Source: M3 sp964637445
GTDB taxonomy: Bacteria; Bacteroidota; Bacteroidia; Bacteroidales; Muribaculaceae
Length of the DNA: 64,000 bases
Assembly: GCA_964637445.1 (NCBI GenBank)
Contig: CAZWWS010000004.1
Location: 1 to 64,000 of the forward strand
Direction of reading: 5' to 3'
The notes beneath the pieces are model-generated. The model did no database searches, was not told the origin of the DNA, and saw only the letters and a program-made list of their open reading frames with translations. Within the stretch, counting starts at the first letter, position 1. Every line of letters begins with the position of its first letter. The translations under genes were made by a program, and so were the position numbers. This document shows positions 1-8,245 of the stretch, in pieces.

Positions 1-81
1 AGCTTCAGGTGAGCCAGTATCAGTCTTGCCCTTACCGTATTTCTCAAAGATTTCTTGCTTTTGTTCAGAATTCAAGTGCAT
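1..81 (-). CDS. rpsO: 30S ribosomal protein S15, N-terminal part (cut by window edge)
   Basis: The minus strand encodes 27 residues starting MHLNSEQKQEIF and ending DTGSPEA before the window edge. This is the conserved N-terminus of S15, which binds 16S rRNA in the platform of the small subunit. The ATG at 79-81 is the only sensible start, and a good promoter lies 40-70 bp upstream. Only about a third of the protein is present. The identification rests on the K/QEIFEKYG and DTGSPEA stretches, which are characteristic of this family. Confidence 0.9.
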   Translation of the reverse strand, partial: MHLNSEQKQEIFEKYGKGKTDTGSPEA

Positions 82-120
82 TCTTACAAGATTTTGATGT
101 TAATAAAAAATTTTAGCGCA

Positions 121-151
121 CAAAGTTAAGCATTATTTCTGAATTAGCCAA
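121..151 (-). promoter_or_regulatory. Promoter of rpsO
   Basis: Read on the minus strand, TTG (149-151), a 20-bp spacer and TAACTTTG (121-128) match the Bacteroidota -33/-7 pattern. The -7 box is about 40 bp upstream of the rpsO ATG. Confidence 0.7.
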
Positions 152-185
152 CCCTTATGCGCCAAAATATCGTATTTCTGCGAAA

Positions 186-521
186 TTAGTCGAGATTTTG
201 CTTTTCTTTCACCAAATTGCGATGATAAATCTTACCTTCGATATATTCTTGGGTCGCAATGAGGGTGGGTTTCGGAAGTTTTTCGTAGTAGCGAGATATT
301 TCGATTTGCTCGCGATTTTCCGAGATTTCCTCAAGGTTGTCGTTGAGCGAAGCAAACTCTTTGAGCTTGGTTTCGAGGTCACGTTTCATTTCGCCTGCAA
401 TCTGATTTGCACGCTTGGCGATGATGCACACGGTTTCATAAACGTTGCCCGTATCTGCCGAAAGAGCAATCATGTCGCGAGTTACGGTGTTGAGTGGGGC
501 ATTTGTCTTTTTGTAGTCCAT
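186..521 (-). CDS. rpoZ: DNA-directed RNA polymerase omega subunit (Rpb6-type)
   Basis: This 111-residue protein matches the Bacteroidota omega/Rpb6 family, which helps assemble and stabilise RNA polymerase by clamping the beta' subunit. The N-terminal MDYKKTNAPLNTVTRDM and the following NVYETVCIIAKRANQI helix are the conserved core. The charged C-terminal half is typical of the phylum's longer version. It lies 41 bp downstream of bamD on the same strand, so the two are probably co-transcribed, an arrangement I recall from other Bacteroidales. No separate promoter was seen. Confidence 0.88.
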   Translation of the reverse strand: MDYKKTNAPLNTVTRDMIALSADTGNVYETVCIIAKRANQIAGEMKRDLETKLKEFASLNDNLEEISENREQIEISRYYEKLPKPTLIATQEYIEGKIYHRNLVKEKQNLD

Positions 522-562
522 ATTCCTTAATAAGATGTTTATGTTGTGTAGTTTATTTTATT

Positions 563-1363
563 TTATTCTTTCACATATTTCTGCGCGATGCGTAGAATGT
601 TGTCGGCTTCCTTCCGATTTTCGCCATCGGGGTAGTTGTTGATAAATGAGTAATATTCATCTATGACATCGCGGAAGCGATCCACTTTCTTTTCTTCCAC
701 ACTCAGATTGGCCTCTTGATAGCGAGCTTTGAGGATGAGCATTTCGAGCTCTTCTTTATATTTTGAGTATGGATATTCTTTGATGGCATTTCGAGCTACG
801 ATTATAGCCGACTCGTAATTGTTGCCCATATAGTTGCCGAGGTTGTAATATAGCTGTGCACTCTGCAACTCTTTCAAAGTCAACTTGTCTTGAAGCTCAA
901 ATATTGCATTTTGAGCAATAGAGACTTTGTCGCTCTTGGGAAAATAGTCGAGAAAAGATTGAAGCTCTTCGATGGCTTTTATCGTACCGCTTTGGTCGAG
1001 TTGTGGCTCCGGAGAGTCAAGATAGTAGCCATAGCCGGAATAGAAGCGAGCCAACTCTGCATATTTCCCTTTGGGGTAGCGAGAGTAGTATGTGCGGAAA
1101 TAGGCACCCGAATTCAGATAGTCCTTATTTTCATAATGACTCATAGCGAGAAGATATAGCGACTCTTCGGCTTTGTCTGAACCCTTGAATACGGTGATAC
1201 AATCGGTGAGTATAGTTGCTGCTTGGACAAACTTCTTCTCTTCAAATGCGCGCTTGGCGTATTCAAATTTGTAATCATAGTCGGTGCTTTTTTGCACACG
1301 CTGATACTCTCCGCAAGAAGTAAGAGCGGCGGCAACTAATATTGATATTATATATTTGCGCAT
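563..1363 (-). CDS. bamD: Outer membrane assembly lipoprotein BamD
   Basis: BamD is the essential lipoprotein partner of BamA in inserting beta-barrel proteins into the outer membrane. From the ATG at 1361-1363 the product has 266 residues. It has a hydrophobic signal and a lipobox ending LTSC, with the acylated Cys at about residue 17. TPR-like helical repeats follow, including YYSRYPKGKYAELARF and FLDYFPKSD. An in-frame start seven codons upstream exists, but it would sit at or before the transcription start implied by the -7 box at 1389-1396, so the later ATG is preferred. The gene leads into rpoZ. Confidence 0.9.
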   Translation of the reverse strand: MRKYIISILVAAALTSCGEYQRVQKSTDYDYKFEYAKRAFEEKKFVQAATILTDCITVFKGSDKAEESLYLLAMSHYENKDYLNSGAYFRTYYSRYPKGKYAELARFYSGYGYYLDSPEPQLDQSGTIKAIEELQSFLDYFPKSDKVSIAQNAIFELQDKLTLKELQSAQLYYNLGNYMGNNYESAIIVARNAIKEYPYSKYKEELEMLILKARYQEANLSVEEKKVDRFRDVIDEYYSFINNYPDGENRKEADNILRIAQKYVKE

Positions 1364-1388
1364 ATGTCTCTGATGATAAATCAAGATG

Positions 1389-1418
1389 CAAAGTTAGCAA
1401 TAAATCCCGATTTATCGC
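1389..1418 (-). promoter_or_regulatory. bamD promoter -7 box with adjoining inverted repeat
   Basis: TAACTTTG on the minus strand (1389-1396) is a good -7 box about 26 bp before the bamD ATG. Directly upstream, 1397-1418 is an inverted repeat with 9-base arms (GCAATAAAT and ATTTATCGC, one mismatch) and a 4-base centre. It occupies the spacer where a repressor or activator could bind. No clear -33 TTTG is visible. Confidence 0.5.
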
Positions 1419-1512
1419 TCGTTTTTGATTAAAAAAACGTGATAATCGCTGATTTATCTATTTATCAACGACAAAATTATGAAAATAGAGGGTTAATTCG
1501 AATTATTTTAGC

Positions 1513-1520
1513 TATGTTTG
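1513..1520 (+). promoter_or_regulatory. Candidate -7 box for the PASTA gene
   Basis: TATGTTTG fits TAnnTTTG and lies 21 bp before the GTG start at 1542. No matching -33 TTG is seen, so this is tentative. Confidence 0.4.
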
Positions 1521-1541
1521 CATTCAAATTGAAAAATTAGC

Positions 1542-2162
1542 GTGAATAAAACATCTGGATTAATTGGATTTGTGAAGAAGCACCCGATACTATTTCACTT
1601 TGTGTTGATAGTGCTGACTTCGTGTATATTGATATGGGTAGCCTTGTCGGCGATAGATAGTTGGACAGAACATGGTGTCTATAAGGAAGTGCCCGATGTG
1701 AGAGGTTTGACCTATGAGGACGCAGTGGCTAAAATCCAAGGCGTCGGTCTCTCTTGTGAGTTGTCTGACTCGCTGTATGATGTCGGCTCTAAGCCCGGTG
1801 TGGTATTGGAGCAGTCGCCAAAGATGCATTCAAAAGTTAAAACAAATCGCACTATATATCTTACGATCAATGCATTCGCGCCAAAGATGGTGTCAATTCC
1901 CAAATTGACCGATGTCTCTGTGCGTCAAGCAGAGTCATCGCTTAAGGGATTAGGGATAAAAAAAGTGAAAATTAATTATGTGACATCCGAATATAAAGAT
2001 CTTGTGTTGGCCGCTAAATTTAATGGCGTTGATTTGCGATATGGATCTCGCATTCCGGTATCAGCCACAGTCACCCTTGAGGTTGGGGATGGTATGGCAA
2101 ATGTGGATTTGGCCGATTCTGTTGCGGTTGAAACCGAGGAGAGTGGATTTGATTTCTTTTAG
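1542..2162 (+). CDS. Membrane-anchored PASTA-domain protein
   Basis: The 206-residue protein has a short cytoplasmic N-terminus, one transmembrane helix (about residues 14-37) and two extracytoplasmic PASTA domains (about 47-110 and 113-182). PASTA domains bind peptidoglycan fragments or other PASTA proteins. There is no kinase or transpeptidase domain, so any enzymatic partner must be separate. The start is GTG. Translation ends 16 bp before the RluD-type gene on the same strand, and this PASTA-RluD pairing is common in Bacteroidales from what I recall. The exact role is unknown, and a link to the cell wall is inference. Confidence 0.8.
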   Translation: MNKTSGLIGFVKKHPILFHFVLIVLTSCILIWVALSAIDSWTEHGVYKEVPDVRGLTYEDAVAKIQGVGLSCELSDSLYDVGSKPGVVLEQSPKMHSKVKTNRTIYLTINAFAPKMVSIPKLTDVSVRQAESSLKGLGIKKVKINYVTSEYKDLVLAAKFNGVDLRYGSRIPVSATVTLEVGDGMANVDLADSVAVETEESGFDFF

Positions 2163-2178
2163 CCTTGATTGTTGAGCT

Positions 2179-3243
2179 ATGAATGAAGATGAATTGCTTG
2201 ATGCCGACCTTTTGGATATAGATGGCGGTAACGATGATGGGAATGAACTATATGAGCATTTCAGATTTGTGGCCGACAAGGGACAGACGTTGTTGCGTGT
2301 AGATAAGTTCCTCGTCGCGCGATTGGAAAGGTCGTCGCGCAATCGTGTGCAGCAGGCTGCCGATGCCGGTTGCATTTTGGTCAACGGAAAGGCGGTAAAA
2401 TCAAACTATCGTGTAAAACCTCTTGATGTGGTGACGGTCGTGATGGATCGTCCGCGGTACGAATTGGAGATTATAGCCGAAGATATACCGCTTGATATTG
2501 TGTATGAGGACGACTATTTGCTCGTGGTAAATAAGCCTGCCGGATTGGTCGTGCATCCCGGACATGGCAATTATCATGGTACTTTGGTCAATGCCTTGGC
2601 TTACCATTTCAGAGATAATCCCGACTATGATGTCAGTGACCCTCGGTTGGGGTTGGTGCATCGTATAGATAAAGATACCTCCGGATTGCTTGTAATAGCT
2701 AAGACTCCCGATGCCAAAACTCATCTCGGAAAGCAATTTTTCAACAAAACTACTAAGCGAGAATATGTGGCTGTCGTGTGGGGCGTACCCGACCCGGCCG
2801 TGGGGCGTATCGAAGGAAATATCGGGCGTAGTCTTAAAGATCGTCTTCAGATGACTGTATTTCCCGATGGAGATTATGGCAAGCATGCTGTAACTCATTA
2901 TGAAGTGATAGAGCCGTTGGGCTATGTGTCGGTCGTGAAATGCCGATTGGAAACAGGGCGAACACATCAGATACGTGTACATATGAAACATATCGGACAT
3001 CCATTGTTTAATGACGCTCGATATGGTGGTGATCAAATATTGAGAGGCACCACATTTGCAAAGTATCGACAGTTTGTAGTCAATGGATTTGCTACTTGTC
3101 CTCGGCAAGCACTCCACGCCCGAACATTGGGCTTTGTGCATCCGGGCACCGGTGAAGAACTGTTTTTTTCTTGCCCGATACCCGAAGATATGACGGCGTT
3201 GATACAGCGTTGGCGCGATTATTCAAAAAGTAGTAATACTTAA
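2179..3243 (+). CDS. rluD: RluA-family 23S rRNA pseudouridine synthase (RluD type)
   Basis: This enzyme isomerises uridine to pseudouridine in large-subunit rRNA. An acidic N-terminal extension (1-35) precedes an S4 RNA-binding domain (about 40-85, LRVDKFLVARL). The synthase domain then carries the catalytic motif HRIDKDTSGLLV, with the nucleophile Asp at about 164. The later RTHQIRVHM motif is also typical. At 354 residues it is of normal length. It forms a likely operon with the PASTA gene. In Bacteroides I recall a D-Ala-D-Ala ligase gene following at this point, but none follows here. The exact target uridines cannot be read from the sequence. Confidence 0.88.
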   Translation: MNEDELLDADLLDIDGGNDDGNELYEHFRFVADKGQTLLRVDKFLVARLERSSRNRVQQAADAGCILVNGKAVKSNYRVKPLDVVTVVMDRPRYELEIIAEDIPLDIVYEDDYLLVVNKPAGLVVHPGHGNYHGTLVNALAYHFRDNPDYDVSDPRLGLVHRIDKDTSGLLVIAKTPDAKTHLGKQFFNKTTKREYVAVVWGVPDPAVGRIEGNIGRSLKDRLQMTVFPDGDYGKHAVTHYEVIEPLGYVSVVKCRLETGRTHQIRVHMKHIGHPLFNDARYGGDQILRGTTFAKYRQFVVNGFATCPRQALHARTLGFVHPGTGEELFFSCPIPEDMTALIQRWRDYSKSSNT

Positions 3244-3270
3244 ATTTCTATAAGAAATGCGATTGGATAG

Positions 3271-3300
3271 TTGATATGCCGACTAAAATTATTAATTTTG
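3271..3300 (+). promoter_or_regulatory. Promoter of the acyltransferase-tex-folK-like gene set
   Basis: TTG (3271-3273), a 19-bp spacer and TAATTTTG (3293-3300) match the Bacteroidota promoter pattern. The box is 35 bp before the ATG at 3336. Confidence 0.6.
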
Positions 3301-3335
3301 ACGAATTGAAATTTCTTATTTGAGTATCGATAGAA

Positions 3336-4505
3336 ATGAGAAGCAAAGAAGAATTTGAAGATATATCTCCATACGATGATAGTGAGTTCAAGGAGAAAAT
3401 GGCTCATTTGGTTAAGGAACCCGGATTTGAGCATGCGGTGCGATATGTGATGCCCGATGTGGATTTTCCTGCGTTTGTAGGGCAATTGTGTGCCATTGAG
3501 ACTAAAGCAGATTTTCAACGGCGCATCATGCAGCCGTTTTTGGAAATGCTTGCGAAGAAGACTTCTTCCGGAATATCTTGTAGCGGATTGGAAAATGTGA
3601 AAGGCAAAGGAGCATTCACTTATATATCCAATCATAGGGACATTGTGCTCGATGCTTCATTTCTAAATCTATGCTTGCTTCGAGAGGGAATGAATACAAC
3701 TGAAATCGCAATCGGAAGCAATCTGCTTATTTTTGATTGGATTCGTGACTTGGTTCTCCTAAATAACAGCTTTATTGTCAAGCGCAATTTGCGCTCGATG
3801 CAAGCGCTCGATGCCGCTCGTCAATTGTCGGGGTATATACATTATGCGATTAACGACAAGCATCAATCCGTATGGATTGCGCAGCGTGAAGGACGTGCAA
3901 AGGATTCCAACGATGTCACTCAAGAGAGTCTTATAAAGATGATGGCTCTTGGGGGGCGAGGAAATACGGTGCACTGTCTCGATGAAATAAATCTCGTACC
4001 TGTATCGATTTCATACGAATATGATCCGAATGACTATCTGAAAGCTCGTGAATTCCTTCTCCGCCGAAACGACCCTGAATTTAAGAAGTCGCAACGCGAT
4101 GACCTTTTCAGCATGGAAACCGGTTTGCTTCAATTCAAAGGTCGCATACATTTTAATATTGGTAAATGTATCAATCCCGAATTAGATGGTTTGCCCACTG
4201 ATGCCGACAAGAATGAGGTTCTCCATAAAGCCTGTGCGGTAATTGATAACTCGATTCATCGTGGATATAAAATTTATCCTATTAATTATATTGCACACGA
4301 TTTGCTGATTAATAGTCGCGACTTTGCTGAGCATTATACGGCTGATGAGGTCAAAGAATTTAAGAAATATATAGAGGAACAACTGACAAAGGTTGATGTC
4401 CCTGAACTTACATCCGACGATATGGAATACATGCGACACATGATGTTGACGATGTATGCCAATCCATTAAAAAACAAGTTGAGAGCCGAAGGGGTAAGTA
4501 AATAA
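3336..4505 (+). CDS. Glycerolipid acyltransferase (PlsC/GPAT-like)
   Basis: This is a 389-residue member of the glycerolipid acyltransferase superfamily, which transfers fatty acyl groups to glycerol phosphates or related acceptors at the membrane. The signature block is SNHRDIVLD at about residues 98-106. The spacing between His and the last Asp is one residue longer than the usual H-x4-D. A block REGRAKDSND further on corresponds to the second acyltransferase motif. No clear membrane helix is seen. It begins a plus-strand run in which gaps to the next genes are 14, 5 and -8 bp, so co-expression is likely. The acceptor substrate is not known. Confidence 0.75.
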   Translation: MRSKEEFEDISPYDDSEFKEKMAHLVKEPGFEHAVRYVMPDVDFPAFVGQLCAIETKADFQRRIMQPFLEMLAKKTSSGISCSGLENVKGKGAFTYISNHRDIVLDASFLNLCLLREGMNTTEIAIGSNLLIFDWIRDLVLLNNSFIVKRNLRSMQALDAARQLSGYIHYAINDKHQSVWIAQREGRAKDSNDVTQESLIKMMALGGRGNTVHCLDEINLVPVSISYEYDPNDYLKAREFLLRRNDPEFKKSQRDDLFSMETGLLQFKGRIHFNIGKCINPELDGLPTDADKNEVLHKACAVIDNSIHRGYKIYPINYIAHDLLINSRDFAEHYTADEVKEFKKYIEEQLTKVDVPELTSDDMEYMRHMMLTMYANPLKNKLRAEGVSK

Positions 4506-4519
4506 ACGTATTGACGATT

Positions 4520-5716
4520 ATGCGACTGCCGTTGTTGATGATGATAGCCGTGATTCTGATATCTGTCGGAATAGATTGGCTTATCTATCGTCGACTGCGT
4601 ATGTGTAAATATAAGATACCTTGTCGTGTCCACATCGGAGTGTCAGGAGTGGTATATCTCTTGATTGCATGTGTTATATTTGTAGTCTTGTTGCGGGTAA
4701 ACAATGATACTCTTTTTAGGTGTATGATGTGGGGACTATACTCATATTTTGCATTGTATTTCTCGAAACTAATAGTCGCTCTTTCAATTCTTGTTGGTAA
4801 AGTTCCGAAGATATGGAAAGCACGTGAATGGAATAAGTCGGTAGCTATTGGATGGTGTCTCGGAGTCGGATTGTTTGGAGAGACTATGTGGGGACTGGTC
4901 AATCGCTATCGATATCAAATAGTCGAGCAAACAATTGAATTTGAAAATCTTCCCGAAGCATTTGACGGGTATCGCATTGCGCAATTTTCCGACTTTCATG
5001 TCGGCTCATACAATGACACTACCTATGTTTCAAAAATAGTAGATGTGATTAATCGGCAGGATGTTGATTTGATTGCATTTACCGGAGATATTGTAAATCG
5101 TCGAACAGATGAATTGATTCCTTATGTAGCTCCGTTAAATCGCTTGAATGCTCCGGATGGAGTGTTCTCTATATTGGGGAATCATGATTATGGCGATTAT
5201 TCCGCTTGGAAAACAGAAGAAGATAAAGCTGAAAATATGCGACTCATGTATGCGTTGCAGAAGGATATGGGGTGGCGATTATTGCTTAATGAAACAGAGT
5301 ATATTCATAAAGGTAATGATTCAATAGCATTGATTGGAGTGGAAAATGTGGGCGATTCACCCTTTAAGGTATATGGCGACCTGCGCAAGGCTTATCCTCA
5401 AATTTCTGATAAGGTTTTTAAGGTGTTGTTAACACACAATCCCGCTCATTGGACACAAGAAATAGCGGATAATGATTCTCTAAATGTAGATTTATCGCTA
5501 TCCGGACATACTCATGCAATGCAGATAGAACTTGATATTTGCGGATATAGATTGTCGCCGGCGGCATTTCGATATAACACTTGGGGCGGACTTTATACAG
5601 ACCGAAACAACCGCCATAAACTATATGTAAATATAGGGCTTGGTACAGTTGCTATTCCGGCTCGCATAGGAGCTACTCCGGAAATTACAATTATAACTCT
5701 AAGAAAGTCTAAATAA
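4520..5716 (+). CDS. Membrane metallophosphoesterase (YaeI-like)
   Basis: The 398-residue product starts with about four membrane helices (roughly residues 5-24, 38-58, 70-92 and 107-125). A calcineurin-like phosphoesterase domain follows. Metal-binding motifs are in order: FSDFH (D158, H160), TGDIV (D190), GNHD (about 220-223), LTHNP (about 300) and GHTH (about 335). Relatives hydrolyse lipid-linked or nucleotide phosphoesters; the substrate here is unknown. A TTG start 9 bp upstream is possible, but the ATG at 4520 is more usual. The 14-bp spacing from the acyltransferase suggests a shared transcript and perhaps a lipid substrate, which is inference. Confidence 0.82.
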   Translation: MRLPLLMMIAVILISVGIDWLIYRRLRMCKYKIPCRVHIGVSGVVYLLIACVIFVVLLRVNNDTLFRCMMWGLYSYFALYFSKLIVALSILVGKVPKIWKAREWNKSVAIGWCLGVGLFGETMWGLVNRYRYQIVEQTIEFENLPEAFDGYRIAQFSDFHVGSYNDTTYVSKIVDVINRQDVDLIAFTGDIVNRRTDELIPYVAPLNRLNAPDGVFSILGNHDYGDYSAWKTEEDKAENMRLMYALQKDMGWRLLLNETEYIHKGNDSIALIGVENVGDSPFKVYGDLRKAYPQISDKVFKVLLTHNPAHWTQEIADNDSLNVDLSLSGHTHAMQIELDICGYRLSPAAFRYNTWGGLYTDRNNRHKLYVNIGLGTVAIPARIGATPEITIITLRKSK

Positions 5717-5721
5717 AATAT

Positions 5722-7863
5722 ATGGCTAACGATATAGCAGCGATTATAGCAAAAGAGATGGATATTTTGCGTAAGCAGGTGGTCGCAACGATAAAACTGC
5801 TTGACGAAGGTGCTACGATACCATTTATAAGCAGATATCGTAAAGAAGCAACCGGTTCTCTCGATGAAGTCGCCATATTGAATATTAGTAAGCGGTATGA
5901 ACGATTGACCGAATTGTCCAAGCGGAAAGACTATATCATTACTACGATAAAAGAACAAGGGGCATTGACGACTGAATTGTCGCAAAAAATACATGACACA
6001 AATGATGCGTCAGAGCTTGAGGATATTTTTCTTCCCTATAAGCCCAAGCGAAGAACACGTGCTATGATTGCTCGCGAAAAGGGCTTGGAGCCTTTGGCTA
6101 AAATAATCATGGCTCAAAATTCCAATGATGTAGAGTTGCAAGCAAAGCGATTTGTATCATCTGAAGTAACAGATGCTTCTACCGCTATCGACGGAGCTCT
6201 TGATATTATAGCAGAGTGGATAAGTGAGAGCGAGAAAGCTCGTTCGATAGTACGATCACGCTATAATCGTAATGCAGTAATTTCTTCAGTTGTAGTAAAA
6301 GGAAAGGAGCACGAGGGAGCCAATTATCAAAATTATTTTGATTTTTCGCAGCCTCTTCGTTTATGTAGTTCGCATCGATTGCTAGCTATGCGTAGAGGTG
6401 AGCACGAAGGATTCCTAAAGATAAGTATATCAATCGATGATGATGAAGTCGTGCAGCGATTGTCGCGATTATTTGTTCGTGCAACAGCTACGTCCGCTAC
6501 TGCTTCATTAATAGAGCGTGCAGTTAAAGATGGATATAAACGTCTTATACGCCCATCAATAGAGAGTGAAGTTGCCGCCATTTCTAAAGAGAAAGCAGAT
6601 GACGATGCTATATCTATGTTTGCCGACAATGTTCGTCAACTGCTTTTCGCTCCTCCGTTAGGACGTAAGCGAGTGATGGGTATTGATCCCGGTTATCGTA
6701 CCGGATGCAAAGTGGTATGTCTTGACTCGCAGGGCAATCTGTTGCACAATGAAGTGATATATCCTTGTCCGCCTCACAACGACTATCGTGGAGCCGCTCG
6801 CAAAGTGTGCAATTTAGTTGAAGTATATAAGATAGACGCAATAGCCGTAGGCAATGGGACAGCTGGCCGTGAAACAGAAAAATTCTTATCGTCACTCTAT
6901 TATCCGCGTAAGGTACAAGTATTCTCGGTAAATGAAAATGGAGCTTCGGTGTATTCCGCTTCAAAGATAGCACGAGATGAATTTCCTGATAAAGATGTGA
7001 CGGTTAGAGGTGCTGTGTCAATCGGGCGGAGATTAATCGACCCACTTGCAGAGTTGGTGAAGATTGATCCGAAATCAATAGGAGTGGGACAGTACCAGCA
7101 CGATGTTGACCAAATAAAGTTAAAAAATGCTTTAACTTATACCGTAGAAAGTTGCGTAAATGCTGTCGGTGTCAATGTTAATACGGCATCGCGAGAATTA
7201 TTGTCGTATGTGTCGGGAATCGGACCTCAATTGGCATCAAATATCGTAGAATATAGAGCGCAACATGGCGACTTTAAGAAACGTGCTGACTTAATGGCCG
7301 TCCCTCGTATGGGAGAGAAAGCTTATCAGCAATGTGCCGGCTTTTTGCGAATACCATTGGCTGAAAATATTCTTGACAACACAGCTGTCCATCCGGAGAG
7401 CTATCATATAGTAAAGCAAATAGCCTCCGACATTGATTGTTCTATTGAAGAGCTTGTAAAAGAAACATCATTGCGCGAAAAAGTGGATTTATCAGCTTAT
7501 GTTACCAAAGATATAGGAATGCCGACTCTGACCGATATTATGCAGGAACTTGAAAAACCGGGACGTGATCCTCGCTCCGTTGCTAAAGTATTTGAATTTG
7601 ATGAGTCAGTTAGAGATATTAAGGACTTAAAGCCCGATATGGTACTTAATGGAATCGTTAATAATATCACGGCTTTTGGCGTTTTTGTTGACATTGGAAT
7701 AAAGGAGAGTGGTTTAGTACATATCTCTCAACTATGTAATCGATTTATCTCTTCTCCATCGGAAGTAGTGAAAATGCATCAGCATGTGAAAGTTAAAGTA
7801 ATGGATGTGGACTACGACCGTGGTCGCATAGCATTAACAATGAAAGATTTTGATAATGAATAG
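5722..7863 (+). CDS. tex: Tex-type RNA-binding transcription accessory protein
   Basis: At 713 residues it matches the usual Tex length. It has the N-terminal helical domain, a YqgF/RNase H-like fold beginning GIDPGYRTGCKVVCLD near residue 325, and helix-hairpin-helix motifs (about 475-560, VSGIGPQLASNIVEYR). A C-terminal S1 RNA-binding domain (about 640-710) contains GVFVDIGIKESGLVHIS. Tex proteins bind nucleic acid and are linked to transcription and stress tolerance; the precise mechanism is unsettled. It lies 5 bp after the phosphoesterase gene and overlaps the next gene by 8 bp, so it is in the middle of an operon. Confidence 0.93.
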   Translation: MANDIAAIIAKEMDILRKQVVATIKLLDEGATIPFISRYRKEATGSLDEVAILNISKRYERLTELSKRKDYIITTIKEQGALTTELSQKIHDTNDASELEDIFLPYKPKRRTRAMIAREKGLEPLAKIIMAQNSNDVELQAKRFVSSEVTDASTAIDGALDIIAEWISESEKARSIVRSRYNRNAVISSVVVKGKEHEGANYQNYFDFSQPLRLCSSHRLLAMRRGEHEGFLKISISIDDDEVVQRLSRLFVRATATSATASLIERAVKDGYKRLIRPSIESEVAAISKEKADDDAISMFADNVRQLLFAPPLGRKRVMGIDPGYRTGCKVVCLDSQGNLLHNEVIYPCPPHNDYRGAARKVCNLVEVYKIDAIAVGNGTAGRETEKFLSSLYYPRKVQVFSVNENGASVYSASKIARDEFPDKDVTVRGAVSIGRRLIDPLAELVKIDPKSIGVGQYQHDVDQIKLKNALTYTVESCVNAVGVNVNTASRELLSYVSGIGPQLASNIVEYRAQHGDFKKRADLMAVPRMGEKAYQQCAGFLRIPLAENILDNTAVHPESYHIVKQIASDIDCSIEELVKETSLREKVDLSAYVTKDIGMPTLTDIMQELEKPGRDPRSVAKVFEFDESVRDIKDLKPDMVLNGIVNNITAFGVFVDIGIKESGLVHISQLCNRFISSPSEVVKMHQHVKVKVMDVDYDRGRIALTMKDFDNE

Positions 7864-8245
7864 ATTTGTTTTAGGCGTCGGAAGTAATAGCTCCGATAGA
7901 CAATGGCAGATGGAAAATGCTGTCAAATGGATTAAGGAAAAGTTCAGCAATGTAAAGATGTCGTCTTTATATGAAACGCGGGCCGCAAATGGTCGTGACG
8001 AAAATTATTTGAATTTGGTACTTCGTGCCGATTGCAATATGTCGTTAGAAAAGACCATAGAGTTGTTGAAGCAATATGAAACAATCTGCGGAAGGACTCC
8101 GGCTTCTAAATTGGTCGGTGTAATTCCTATGGATTTGGATATTGTGGTGTGGAATGGAGATGTCATCCGTCCCGATGAGTTAGACTATCCATATTTCTCA
8201 CGCGGTTATCACGAACTGATAGCCTCCGGGGTTATGGTTGAGTGA
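7856..8245 (+). CDS. FolK-like dihydropteridine pyrophosphokinase, short divergent form
   Basis: The 129-residue product resembles 6-hydroxymethyl-7,8-dihydropterin pyrophosphokinase, which makes the pyrophosphorylated pterin used in folate synthesis. Visible features are the start FVLGVGSNSSDR, the segment YETRAANGRDENYLNLVLR and the metal-binding DLDIV. The canonical loop G-P-R-x-x-D-L-D is replaced by GVIPMDLD, so the usual Arg is absent. The protein is about 30 residues shorter than E. coli FolK. The ATG at 7856 overlaps the end of tex, indicating coupled translation. It could be a working phylum-specific variant or a paralogue with another role. Confidence 0.65.
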   Translation: MNRFVLGVGSNSSDRQWQMENAVKWIKEKFSNVKMSSLYETRAANGRDENYLNLVLRADCNMSLEKTIELLKQYETICGRTPASKLVGVIPMDLDIVVWNGDVIRPDELDYPYFSRGYHELIASGVMVE

